Shown: positions 43,198 to 51,698 of the stretch, one piece after another
How positions within the stretch are numbered: position 1 is the first letter of the stretch
Layout: each line of letters opens with the position of its first letter
Source of the DNA: Syntrophobacterales bacterium
GTDB taxonomy: Bacteria; Desulfobacterota; Syntrophobacteria; Syntrophobacterales; Thermodesulforhabdaceae
Assembly: GCA_026417655.1 (NCBI GenBank)
Contig: JAOACS010000031.1
Span: forward strand, 1-64,000
DNA length: 64,000 nt
Direction: 5' to 3'
Translations under genes and position numbers: made by a program
Notes under the pieces: generated by a model
Database searches by the model: none
What the model saw: the letters and a program-made list of their open reading frames with translations, nothing else
Told to the model about the DNA's origin: nothing

Positions 43198-45648
43198 TTA
43201 AAAGTCTTTAAAATCATCATCTAAAGGAATTACCTCCTCGGGTGATACCTCCTTCTTCTTGGTCTTATCAGGCTCTGCCTTTAGAGGGGCCCTTTTGGAA
43301 ATGTCGGCCTTTGGAGCAACTAGTTGTTCTTGTTTGGGCCTTCGAGGTGCTACCGTAGTTTTAGTAGCCTTCACCTCCGTATATTTACCACTCTGACATA
43401 GGGATATTAGATCTTTGATATTAGCCCTTAATTGCTGGGCCTGAGCACTTAGTTCCTCTGAAGCTGCTGCGGCTTCCTCGGCACTTGCCGCTGTTCTCTG
43501 AACAACCTTATCCATATCAGAAATGGCCTTGTTGATCTGGGTTACACCTTCGGCCTGTTCATTGGAGGCTGCCGCAATCTCGCCTATAAGTTCTGTAATC
43601 TTACTGGCCCTCGTCTCAACAACTCTAAATGTTTCTTCCGCAAGATGAACATAATTGGACCCTTCCTGAACTCTCCTTCGCGTATTTTCGATGAGGAGAG
43701 CCGTATTTTTAGCAGCCTCAGCAGCTCTCATTGCAAGGGCTCTAACTTCGTCGGCGACCACAGCAAAGCCCGCTCCAGCTTCACCGGCTCTAGCAGCTTC
43801 AACAGCAGCATTCAAGGCAAGAAGGTTAGTCTGGAAGGCGATCTCATCAATGGTTTTTATGATCTTTTCTGTCTCTTCACTTGCCTTGTCGATGTCGTGG
43901 ATTGAATTAACCAGTTTACTCGTAGCTTCCATCGCATCTTTTACGGCTTTTGCCGTCTCCTGAACCATACGGTTTGCTTCCGAAGCATTATGGGAATTTT
44001 GAGTCGCCATGGACGACATCTCTTCAAGAGCCGATGCAGTCTCTTCGAGAGATGCGGCCTGTTCAGAAGCTCCCTTTGCAAACGATTGGCTAGTCGATGA
44101 GACCTCATGGGCTGCAGTAGCTACCTGGTTTACAGCCTCTTCCATGTTTTTTGCTATAGCCGAGAGGGATCGCGTTGTGCTCTTTACAATTAAAAAGGCT
44201 ATTAGGATAGCCAATAAAACTATTGCTCCAGAGGCGATCGCTATAAAAAACCTGGTCTTAGCCACCATATCTGCAAGGACTGTCTCAGAAACTACCCTCT
44301 TGGCTACTAACTTTTCCAATTCCCCTAAAAGCTCCATGTTTTTATTGTAAGCGGGGACTACCTCTTCTTTGAAGATCTTAGTAACCATTTCATTTTGAGC
44401 TCTAACCTTATTCTCCTCTTCAACTACTGCTCCAATTAGGGTATCAAGTCTTGCGAGCCCAGGGCGAATAGTATTTTCGATCTCAAAGATGGCATCGTCA
44501 GGAAGCAATTTGTTAATGGCCTCTTCAATCTTACCTATTGAAGCCCTCATGGCTGAATTGATCTTTTCCATCTCCGGAATAGCCTTGGCCAACATAGGAA
44601 GACTCTGGGCCCAGGAGTGCATCTCCGGGATCATGTAATCTTTCCATTCCTTAAGTTGCACTGTGAGCTTGAAGGGTTCACCCTTTTCAAAGCTGGCAGC
44701 CCTTTTCATAATCGCCTCATTTCTTTCATCTAAATAGACCCCTGTTCCCAGCACCCAACCCCATGGTTCAAAGAGCTGAATATAGGAGATTTTGGGAACC
44801 GAATCCTGCTCGGCATATTTAGGCCAGTAATACATTACAAAACCGGCTCCCCTTTTCTTAGCTACATTAACGAATTCAATAAAAAGCTTCTTACCTTTTT
44901 TGTCGGTAAAATTACTTAGATCCTTCCCATCGAGCTCCGGTTTGTAAGGATGCATGACCATTGTAGGGTGGAGATCATTAATCCAAACATAGTCTTTCCC
45001 TTCGTAACCATAGCGAAGCCCCTTTACCAATTTCTTCGCAATCTCCTGACGTTGGGCTACTGTTCCTAAGGAGCTATCATCAGCTATAGCTTTCACCATA
45101 CTGACCGCCGATTGGACAACAGAGCGGGTAAGAAGTTGGTAGTTGGTAAGACAGGCGATCTCCCTTTCTACCTGACTATTAAGCTCTGCAAGAAATTTTT
45201 GATGATCTCCTAAAATCGTCTGTAGTAGATAAGCTCTTATCCCCGTCCGTTCTATTCGTTGAATGGAAGCCATCTTCAGGACGATCTCGTAGAGCTTCTT
45301 ATTAGATTCCTCAAGGTTTTTTAGAATTTCCCTCGAATCTCCAAAGGTTTTCTCAAACTCCGCTCTCTCCGGTCCGTAGAGAAATTTGCCTATAGCAGAC
45401 TTTGTAGGGTCAGTATTGGCTGAGATCTTTTGTGCCTTAACATTACCTACATATTCTGAAACAGAACTCATCCATTGCATCTCCATCAGCTTAATCTCTG
45501 AGATGTATTGGGGCCATTTCCTGAGAGTTATAATGTTTTGAGCCCTTTCAAGGATGCTCCCTATCCTTGAATAGATCCCCACAGAAAGAACAACAAAGCA
45601 AGTAATAATAAAAACAAAGCCGATACTAACCCTTCTGCCAACGGTCAT
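43198..45648 (-). CDS. Methyl-accepting chemotaxis protein with Cache-type sensor
   Basis: An 816-residue receptor. It has one N-terminal membrane helix ([19 protein letters not shown]) and a long periplasmic part to about residue 470. Within it, the segment [20 protein letters not shown]...[13 protein letters not shown] (about 220-305) is a single Cache_2-type ligand domain. A second helix follows ([20 protein letters not shown]). The cytoplasmic MCP signalling domain has the tip [20 protein letters not shown] and methylation-type helices on both sides. The C-terminal 60 residues are Lys/Pro/Glu-rich and lack an NWETF-type pentapeptide. No clear HAMP domain is seen. It starts 33 bases after the hybrid sensor gene, so it is probably in the same operon. 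Confidence 0.92.
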   Translation of the reverse strand: MTVGRRVSIGFVFIITCFVVLSVGIYSRIGSILERAQNIITLRKWPQYISEIKLMEMQWMSSVSEYVGNVKAQKISANTDPTKSAIGKFLYGPERAEFEKTFGDSREILKNLEESNKKLYEIVLKMASIQRIERTGIRAYLLQTILGDHQKFLAELNSQVEREIACLTNYQLLTRSVVQSAVSMVKAIADDSSLGTVAQRQEIAKKLVKGLRYGYEGKDYVWINDLHPTMVMHPYKPELDGKDLSNFTDKKGKKLFIEFVNVAKKRGAGFVMYYWPKYAEQDSVPKISYIQLFEPWGWVLGTGVYLDERNEAIMKRAASFEKGEPFKLTVQLKEWKDYMIPEMHSWAQSLPMLAKAIPEMEKINSAMRASIGKIEEAINKLLPDDAIFEIENTIRPGLARLDTLIGAVVEEENKVRAQNEMVTKIFKEEVVPAYNKNMELLGELEKLVAKRVVSETVLADMVAKTRFFIAIASGAIVLLAILIAFLIVKSTTRSLSAIAKNMEEAVNQVATAAHEVSSTSQSFAKGASEQAASLEETASALEEMSSMATQNSHNASEANRMVQETAKAVKDAMEATSKLVNSIHDIDKASEETEKIIKTIDEIAFQTNLLALNAAVEAARAGEAGAGFAVVADEVRALAMRAAEAAKNTALLIENTRRRVQEGSNYVHLAEETFRVVETRASKITELIGEIAAASNEQAEGVTQINKAISDMDKVVQRTAASAEEAAAASEELSAQAQQLRANIKDLISLCQSGKYTEVKATKTTVAPRRPKQEQLVAPKADISKRAPLKAEPDKTKKKEVSPEEVIPLDDDFKDF

Positions 45649-45680
45649 TTCGGTTCCTCCCTGTTGTATGAGATTTTTGT

Positions 45681-48503
45681 TTACTTGTTACCCGTCCGCG
45701 ACAAAAGATTTACAGCCAAGTGAATTAACTTCGTTAACTCAAAGGGTTTTTTAATAAAAGCAGTCCCTTCGTGATCTAATCTGGTTGATAGCTTAGGCTT
45801 GTCGTATCCGGAAATGAAAATAATGGGAATAGAGGGGCGGCTATCCCTCATAAGCTCGGATAGTTCTATGGAGGTTCCGGCTTGAAGATTTACATCAAGA
45901 ATAGCAAAATCAATAGAATTTATGTAATCCCACCATTTTGACCAGGCTTCTTCCAAACTGAAGGCCTCTATAACATTTACACCGTATAGTCTCAATGAGG
46001 ACCGGAGAACATTCATAAGGGAACTATCGTCTTCTACAATAAAAACCGTTTTCCCTTTAAGAATTTCTACTCCCGATTCTCCATCATCCACATCATAATT
46101 TGCTTCTAGAGGAAATTTAATCTCAACCTTTGTATGGTTTTCTAAATCGCCAATAGTCATATACCCCCCGGCCTGCTCTACAATTCGGTTAATGAACGAC
46201 AAGCGACCAAAAGGAGGTTGTTTCTTATCCGATTTTCCATCCTCCAGGTATGTTATGGATAGGACAGCATAGGTCCCCGGTGGAATACGAATATCAGGGG
46301 TAATTAAAGCTACCTGCTGTTTCTCTACTCTTGTCTCTAGCACTACATTTTTGGAAAGAGATAAGTCCTCCCTATTGGTTACAAGAAGGCTGAAAATGGC
46401 TGTTTCAAATTCCGAGCGTCTTATATTAACTTTTCCTATATTAGATTCGAATTTACATTGTAAGTTTAATATATCACGAAGTAAAGGCATAAGAGGATCA
46501 AGAACTTCCTGAATGGTATCATTGAAGGGTTTCTTTTCCACAGAAGACTCATCAGAACGTCCCATTTTTTGAAAATAGCCTGAGAGGGTAGATCCCTTAT
46601 GGACAGTGTCTCTTATCATACCCAGATAGGGCTGAATCTGGGGTGATTTGGCGAATTCAAAGGATAACATATCGCAGACGCCCAATATGATGGTGAGGAG
46701 GTTGTTTAATTCATGGGTAAAAGCTGAAGTCAGGCGAGCAATACTTTCTGCCTTCTGAGCCTCTGCTAGGGTTTTTTGAAGATTTATCTCCTCTGTAATG
46801 TCTCTAGCACACTGGAGGTAACCAACCACGTTTCCGTCCTGGTCAGTTAGGCGGCTAGCTAATATTTTAACATATCGTTTCTGTTCTCTTGACCAGATCC
46901 AACCTGTAGCTTCTACGGTCTGGGGAAAATCCGAAGAGACCCTAATCCTTCCATTTGTAATCCTTTCAATCTCTTCGGGCTCATGGTTCATAAGGAGAAT
47001 TGCTGGTATAAGAATCTTTTTACCACCGAAGAAAAGAGGAGACAAGTCTAAAGGCTTTTGGAGAACGTCTTCTTTATATAAACCTGTTATCTTCTCACAT
47101 GCCTCGTTCCAGACTATAACATTTCCTTCGGTATTAATTATAAAGAGAGGAAGGGGCATCTTATCAACAATTTGTTGGAAAAAGGACCACCTGTTCTCAT
47201 AAAACCTGGCAATCTCTTTTAATTCCGTTATATCCTGTATCAAAGTAAGAATATAGGTATTATGAGCCTTCACCCGACGCAAATAGATCTTGGCTACCCT
47301 TGGTAAAGATCTACCTTCTCTACACTCCCATTCCAGTTGATGTTCAAATCCCTCAAGGGTGCTATTAAAGGACCTCTCCATTTGTGATTCCAAGCCAGGA
47401 AAAATTTTCCAAAGAGGGATATCCTTTGAGACCATTTCACCAATGTTTTTAAACCACCTTAATGCTTCTATGTTCCAGATAAGGATCCTACCTTCGGTGT
47501 CGGCTACTATTACTCCTGCCTGGAGGTTATCTATTAGGAGTTGCCTTAGCTGTTTCTCTGCCTCCAAAGTCTCCCTTAGCTCTTCTTTATATTGCAACTC
47601 AACCTTTAGCATTTCGACGAAGCGTTTGAGATCCTTTGTTTTCTCAACTACGAGATATCTTAGTATTACAACTATTCCCAGAAGGATTGCTAAGGAGCAG
47701 ACAAAACCTAACAATATCCATTTGAACCAGCCTCTAGTCTCAGGCACTTGGAAGATCCACTTATTAAGAAATTCATAGTAGGGTGAATTTGGATCGTCCT
47801 TGAGAACCCTAATATAGGTGTCAATACGTTGTAGGAGTTCACTATGCATTCCCTTATTAGCAGCGATTCTAAGGTCTGTTGGCTGAAAGCTTACAGGAGT
47901 TCTATGAACATTTCTGTAACGCTCAAGAAAGACAAATCCCGAAAGACGGCTTGCTACGCCGCAATCTACCTCCCCATTGTGAACTATTCTAAAAACATCT
48001 TCATAATCCTTCGCCGTCTCGTAGGAGATACCCTTTATATTGAAACTACTGACGATTCGCTGAAACGCTTCCGTATAAATATCTCGCTGAACTAGGGCTA
48101 TTACCTTGTTTTGGAGACCTTCGAGGGTTTGAAGTTTGAAATCTACATTACAATAGAGTTCTCCCCAACTGGTGAAGACCGTTACCTGGTTAAAATTGAA
48201 ACGTTCAATCCTCTCCTGGGAAAACGCCACAGGAAGAAGTAAATCGATGGAACCATTTTTAAGCTGCTCCAAACATTGGGTCCATTCACAGGGAATAAAA
48301 TTTAACTCCAGATTCTCCTTTTTCGCAACATAGCTTATAAGATCTATTAGAAACCCTTTAGCTACTCCGTCTTGGGTAAACACAAGAGGTGGATTTTCAT
48401 AGACTCCCACCGTGTATGAGTTGTGGGTGTTTCCAAAAAGGATGTTGGGGACTAAAAGGGTAATAACGGAAACTTTCATTAAAAGCTTTAAAAGGCATGC
48501 CAT
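45681..48503 (-). CDS. Hybrid sensor protein with degenerate kinase ATP-binding domain
   Basis: A 940-residue membrane sensor. It has a signal peptide, then a periplasmic SBP_bac_3-type solute-binding domain (about 30-250: [30 protein letters not shown]). A membrane helix ([20 protein letters not shown]) and a coiled coil follow, then two PAS domains (about 325-430 and 440-580). A HisKA helix pair has the acceptor-type [14 protein letters not shown]. In the ATPase domain the N-box reads [12 protein letters not shown] instead of LNLAVNARDAM. The DxGxG motif is lost (YLEDGKSD), the lid is deleted, and G2 reads PFGRLSF. The C-terminal receiver ([29 protein letters not shown]) is intact. It probably cannot bind ATP, so its receiver may be phosphorylated by another kinase. 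The gene lies upstream of an MCP gene. Confidence 0.88.
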   Translation of the reverse strand: MACLLKLLMKVSVITLLVPNILFGNTHNSYTVGVYENPPLVFTQDGVAKGFLIDLISYVAKKENLELNFIPCEWTQCLEQLKNGSIDLLLPVAFSQERIERFNFNQVTVFTSWGELYCNVDFKLQTLEGLQNKVIALVQRDIYTEAFQRIVSSFNIKGISYETAKDYEDVFRIVHNGEVDCGVASRLSGFVFLERYRNVHRTPVSFQPTDLRIAANKGMHSELLQRIDTYIRVLKDDPNSPYYEFLNKWIFQVPETRGWFKWILLGFVCSLAILLGIVVILRYLVVEKTKDLKRFVEMLKVELQYKEELRETLEAEKQLRQLLIDNLQAGVIVADTEGRILIWNIEALRWFKNIGEMVSKDIPLWKIFPGLESQMERSFNSTLEGFEHQLEWECREGRSLPRVAKIYLRRVKAHNTYILTLIQDITELKEIARFYENRWSFFQQIVDKMPLPLFIINTEGNVIVWNEACEKITGLYKEDVLQKPLDLSPLFFGGKKILIPAILLMNHEPEEIERITNGRIRVSSDFPQTVEATGWIWSREQKRYVKILASRLTDQDGNVVGYLQCARDITEEINLQKTLAEAQKAESIARLTSAFTHELNNLLTIILGVCDMLSFEFAKSPQIQPYLGMIRDTVHKGSTLSGYFQKMGRSDESSVEKKPFNDTIQEVLDPLMPLLRDILNLQCKFESNIGKVNIRRSEFETAIFSLLVTNREDLSLSKNVVLETRVEKQQVALITPDIRIPPGTYAVLSITYLEDGKSDKKQPPFGRLSFINRIVEQAGGYMTIGDLENHTKVEIKFPLEANYDVDDGESGVEILKGKTVFIVEDDSSLMNVLRSSLRLYGVNVIEAFSLEEAWSKWWDYINSIDFAILDVNLQAGTSIELSELMRDSRPSIPIIFISGYDKPKLSTRLDHEGTAFIKKPFELTKLIHLAVNLLSRTGNK

Positions 48504-48604
48504 ATTTCAGCTACTCAGGATAAGGGTTTTGGATTACTATGAAAAACATGCTATCAGAGAACTGATAACATGAAATTGTAGGAAATGGAAAGATATTTAT
48601 GATA

Positions 48605-48682
48605 TGGCGTCCCCAAGGGGATTTGAACCCCTGTTGCCGGCGTGAAAGGCCGGTGTCCTGGACCTGGCTAGACGATGGGGAC
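48605..48682 (-). tRNA. tRNA-Glu (anticodon TTC)
   Basis: Read on the minus strand, GTCCCCA...TGGGGAC closes a 7-bp acceptor stem. It is followed by discriminator G and an encoded CCA. The anticodon arm CCGGC-CTTTCAC-GCCGG presents TTC, and the T arm is AGGGGTTCAAATCCCCT. The sequence is close to E. coli tRNA-Glu throughout. It is 78 bases including CCA and lies about 100 bases upstream of the hybrid sensor gene in the same direction. Confidence 0.95.
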
Positions 48683-48705
48683 GCTTTTGCTATGAAGCGA
48701 AAAGC

Positions 48706-48734
48706 TTCTACTATGGATTGGAAGACCAAGTCAA
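48706..48734 (-). promoter_or_regulatory. Candidate promoter of tRNA-Glu
   Basis: On the minus strand TTGACT (48729-48734) is followed, after 17 bases, by GTAGAA, with TAGTAG two bases closer. The -35 is good and the -10 is weak. The position about 30 bases before the tRNA 5' end fits a tRNA promoter. Confidence 0.3.
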
Positions 48735-48856
48735 GCATTTTTATAGTATTTTCAAAAATTACTACTAAAGGGGACTCCATCTTCTCTTGCCATGGAGGGG
48801 AAAAATTGAGAAACTCTTTGGGGTAATATTCTTTTCAAAAAGGGGGATCACGGGAG

Positions 48857-49699
48857 ATGACAATATCTACATTTCGGTTCGAAGGTACAGATCGCTATTA
48901 TCTTAATCCTGAGCTTCGAGAAATTGTAAACATTGCTATCGCTATGGAGAAACCACTTCTTCTTACCGGCGAAGCAGGCACTGGAAAAACAAGGCTTGCC
49001 TTTGAAATTTCAAGAGCCCTCAACCTTAAAATGGAGGAAGCCCGATGTAAATCGACCTTCAAGGGTGAGGAGCTCTGTTATGTCTATGATACGGTGCTTC
49101 GCCTAAACGATTCCAGGTTTGGTCCTGGAAATACTGGAAGAAATGTTGACAATATCTGGGACTATATACGCTTTGGTCCCATTGGAAGAGCCTTTATTGC
49201 AGAAGAACGTAGAGTGCTACTTCTTGACGAAATAGATAAAACCGACTCTGACACCCAAGACAACCTTCTCGACGTTCTTGAAGAGGGCTCTTTCATAATA
49301 CGGGAGATCAACCATAAGATAGAGGCAAAGTTTAAACCTATTATTATCATCACAAGCAACGCAAAACGAGAGCTTTCCGACCCCTTCCTTCGCCGGTGCT
49401 TCTGTCATTACATTCCCTTTCCATCCCCAGAAGAAATGGCCATCATTGTAAGACTCCACTATCCCGACATCCCCAATCCTTTACTCGATGCTTGTCTTAC
49501 GGTCTTTTACCGTTTGAGAGAGCAGGACTTTGAAAAACCCCCTGCTACTGCGGAACTCCTCGATTGGATTGGAGCTTTGAAAAAAAGTAATTTGAAGGGA
49601 CCAGGAGGGGGCAAAGATATCCCCTTCATAGGAACTCTTCTTAAGCGAACGGAGGATCTTCTAAAATTCAAGGGCATGAGACGTAAGGAAAGGTTTTAG
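48857..49699 (+). CDS. MoxR-type AAA ATPase
   Basis: A 280-residue AAA+ ATPase of the MoxR type. Walker A is LLTGEAGTGKTRLAFEI (about 37-53), Walker B RRVLLLDEIDKTD, sensor 1 IIITSNAKREL, and an arginine finger lies near DPFLRRCF. MoxR proteins act as chaperones with VWA-domain partners, and the next gene, two bases downstream, encodes such a protein. The substrate enzyme is not evident. The start has GGGGGATCACGGGAG before it. Confidence 0.88.
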   Translation: MTISTFRFEGTDRYYLNPELREIVNIAIAMEKPLLLTGEAGTGKTRLAFEISRALNLKMEEARCKSTFKGEELCYVYDTVLRLNDSRFGPGNTGRNVDNIWDYIRFGPIGRAFIAEERRVLLLDEIDKTDSDTQDNLLDVLEEGSFIIREINHKIEAKFKPIIIITSNAKRELSDPFLRRCFCHYIPFPSPEEMAIIVRLHYPDIPNPLLDACLTVFYRLREQDFEKPPATAELLDWIGALKKSNLKGPGGGKDIPFIGTLLKRTEDLLKFKGMRRKERF

Positions 49700-49701
49700 A
49701 G

Positions 49702-50907
49702 ATGATAGAGCTTTTCTATCGACTTCGAGAGGGGGGTATTCCCGTAAGCATCCACAGCATAATGGATTTCTATAGAGCTCTTAAAAAAGGGCTTATTCGG
49801 GACATTGATTCACTTTTTCTAGTGACCCGCCTCATTTTTGTAAAACGTGTTGAACACTATGATTTATTTGAGCAGATCTTTGAGGCCTATTTTGGTGGAA
49901 AAGATGGAATAGAGGAGCTTCAAGAATGGGAAGAACTTTTCTATTCAAAACCCTTTAGGAAATGGCTAGATGAGGAAATAAGAGCTGGCCGACTTACACC
50001 TCAAGAAGCTCAGGAACTTCCGATGGAAGAGCTCATTAGACGCTTTTGGGAAACAGTTACAGCCCAGCGTGAAGCTCACCATGGTGGTAACAAATGGGTG
50101 GGAACTGAGGGAGGATCCCCTTACGGCCATAGCGCTTCCTATCCCCAGGAAGGAGGTATAAGGGTTTATGGAGCCAGTGTTCATGGCACAGCAAGGAAGG
50201 TTATAGGAGAGCGAAGATATATAAACTATGCAGAGGACGCTCCACTTACAAAGGAAAATATACGTCAAATTCTTTCCACTATGAAAAGCCTTCGTCCCGT
50301 AGGGCCCCTTGCTGAACTAGATATTGACGAGACAATTTATCGCACCGCTAAAAACGGTGGAGAGATTGAACTGATCTTTAGGAGGGAGCTCCGAAACAAG
50401 GTAGAAATAATAGTTCTTCTAGACAATGGTGGCTATTCCATGACCCCTTATATACCTCTTGTTAAGACACTTTTTCACCGTATTCGAGATACCTTTGAAC
50501 ATGTAAGATATTACTATTTCCACAATTGCATATATGGCACCGTCTACAAAAATCCTCAAAGAACAGAACCGCTCCGTTGGGATGACCTCCTCCAATATGG
50601 TCCCAAGGCGAGGCTTATAATCATTGGCGACGCCAACATGGCTCCCTCTGAGCTAATGGCCTCCTTTGGTGCGATAGATATGTTCACAGCTGTTAGAAAG
50701 CCAGGTTACCAATGGCTTCAGGAGCTTCGAAAGGCTTTTCCCGTAAGTGTATGGCTCAATCCCATAAGAAAGGAGCTTTGGCAATACGAAAGTTCTACGA
50801 TTCGCCGTATCGCCTCCATATTCTATATGGAGGATCTAACTCTTGGTGGACTTAAAAGGGCTGTGGAACACCTAAATATTCAGGGATCGACTGTAGATAT
50901 CCTTTGA
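49702..50907 (+). CDS. VWA-domain (CoxE-like) protein
   Basis: A 401-residue protein. The N-terminal half is helical and acidic, with a Gly/Ser-rich linker around residues 135-175. The C-terminal half is a von Willebrand A domain resembling the VWA_CoxE family. Its metal-site loop reads VLLDNGGYSM, a DxGGxS form rather than the classical DxSxS, with a Thr/Asp position later (IIIGDANMAPSE). It is the expected partner of the adjacent MoxR ATPase and probably takes part in metal or cofactor insertion, or in complex remodelling. It abuts a TtcA-like gene downstream. Confidence 0.8.
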   Translation: MIELFYRLREGGIPVSIHSIMDFYRALKKGLIRDIDSLFLVTRLIFVKRVEHYDLFEQIFEAYFGGKDGIEELQEWEELFYSKPFRKWLDEEIRAGRLTPQEAQELPMEELIRRFWETVTAQREAHHGGNKWVGTEGGSPYGHSASYPQEGGIRVYGASVHGTARKVIGERRYINYAEDAPLTKENIRQILSTMKSLRPVGPLAELDIDETIYRTAKNGGEIELIFRRELRNKVEIIVLLDNGGYSMTPYIPLVKTLFHRIRDTFEHVRYYYFHNCIYGTVYKNPQRTEPLRWDDLLQYGPKARLIIIGDANMAPSELMASFGAIDMFTAVRKPGYQWLQELRKAFPVSVWLNPIRKELWQYESSTIRRIASIFYMEDLTLGGLKRAVEHLNIQGSTVDIL

Positions 50908-50930
50908 TAGGCCTTCGAAAGAATGGGAAA

Positions 50931-51698
50931 ATGGGAACATATCTAGAACGAGAGATTAGGCATCTTTTTGGTAAAGCCGTTCATGGCTATAACCTCATAG
51001 AGGATGGCGATAAGATTGCTGTTGCCTTCTCCGGAGGAAAGGATAGCGTTCTTCTACTCCACCTCCTTCGAGAGAGGCTAAGTTATATTCCTATTCGTTA
51101 CGAACTTTTTGCCATATATGTGGACCTTGGATTTGATCCAAAGATGGCAGAAATGGTCGACTCTTTTTTAAAAAGCACAAATGTTTCCTACGAAATTATA
51201 ATGACAGACATTGGTATTAGGGCCCATAGCAGGGAAAATCGAGAAAACCCCTGTTTCTTATGCTCTCGATTGAGACGTAAGGCCATTTTTAAAGCGGTAT
51301 GGGATCGGGGTTACAGAAAAATAGCCTTTGGCCATAACCAGGACGATCTCATTGAGACCTTTTTTCTAAACGTGTGTTATTCTGGACAAATAGCAACAAT
51401 GCTCCCAAAGCAGGAATTCTTTAGGGGAGAATTAACCGTTATTAGGCCTCTTTCCCTTATGCCAGCCTCAAAGATTAAAAAGTTTGTAAAGGAAAAGGGG
51501 CTTTCTTTCATGGAAAATCCATGCCCATCGGCAGGGGCTGGAAAGCGAGCTCTTATCAAAGAACTTCTTTCCAAGCTTTATAAAACCAACAGTAAGATTC
51601 GAGGAAATATCTTCCGTGCCATGAGTAACATAAACCTAGAATATCTCCTGCCATCTCTTAACGGAGGAGCAATAGATGCTCGAACCGACAAGCAATAA
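50931..51698 (+). CDS. TtcA/TtuA-family tRNA thiolation enzyme
   Basis: A 255-residue PP-loop ATPase. VAFSGGKDSVLLLHLL is the PP-loop, and NPCFLCSRLRRKAIF supplies a CxxC pair. A third Cys in MENPCPSAGAGKR completes the [4Fe-4S]-site pattern of TtcA-type enzymes, and FGHNQDDLIETFFLN is also typical. The family makes 2-thiocytidine 32 or a related thiolated base in tRNA. The ATG at 50931 is used; a TTG at 50904 overlapping the VWA stop is in frame. It overlaps polA by 23 bases, so the MoxR-VWA-TtcA-polA run is probably one operon. Confidence 0.85.
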   Translation: MGTYLEREIRHLFGKAVHGYNLIEDGDKIAVAFSGGKDSVLLLHLLRERLSYIPIRYELFAIYVDLGFDPKMAEMVDSFLKSTNVSYEIIMTDIGIRAHSRENRENPCFLCSRLRRKAIFKAVWDRGYRKIAFGHNQDDLIETFFLNVCYSGQIATMLPKQEFFRGELTVIRPLSLMPASKIKKFVKEKGLSFMENPCPSAGAGKRALIKELLSKLYKTNSKIRGNIFRAMSNINLEYLLPSLNGGAIDARTDKQ

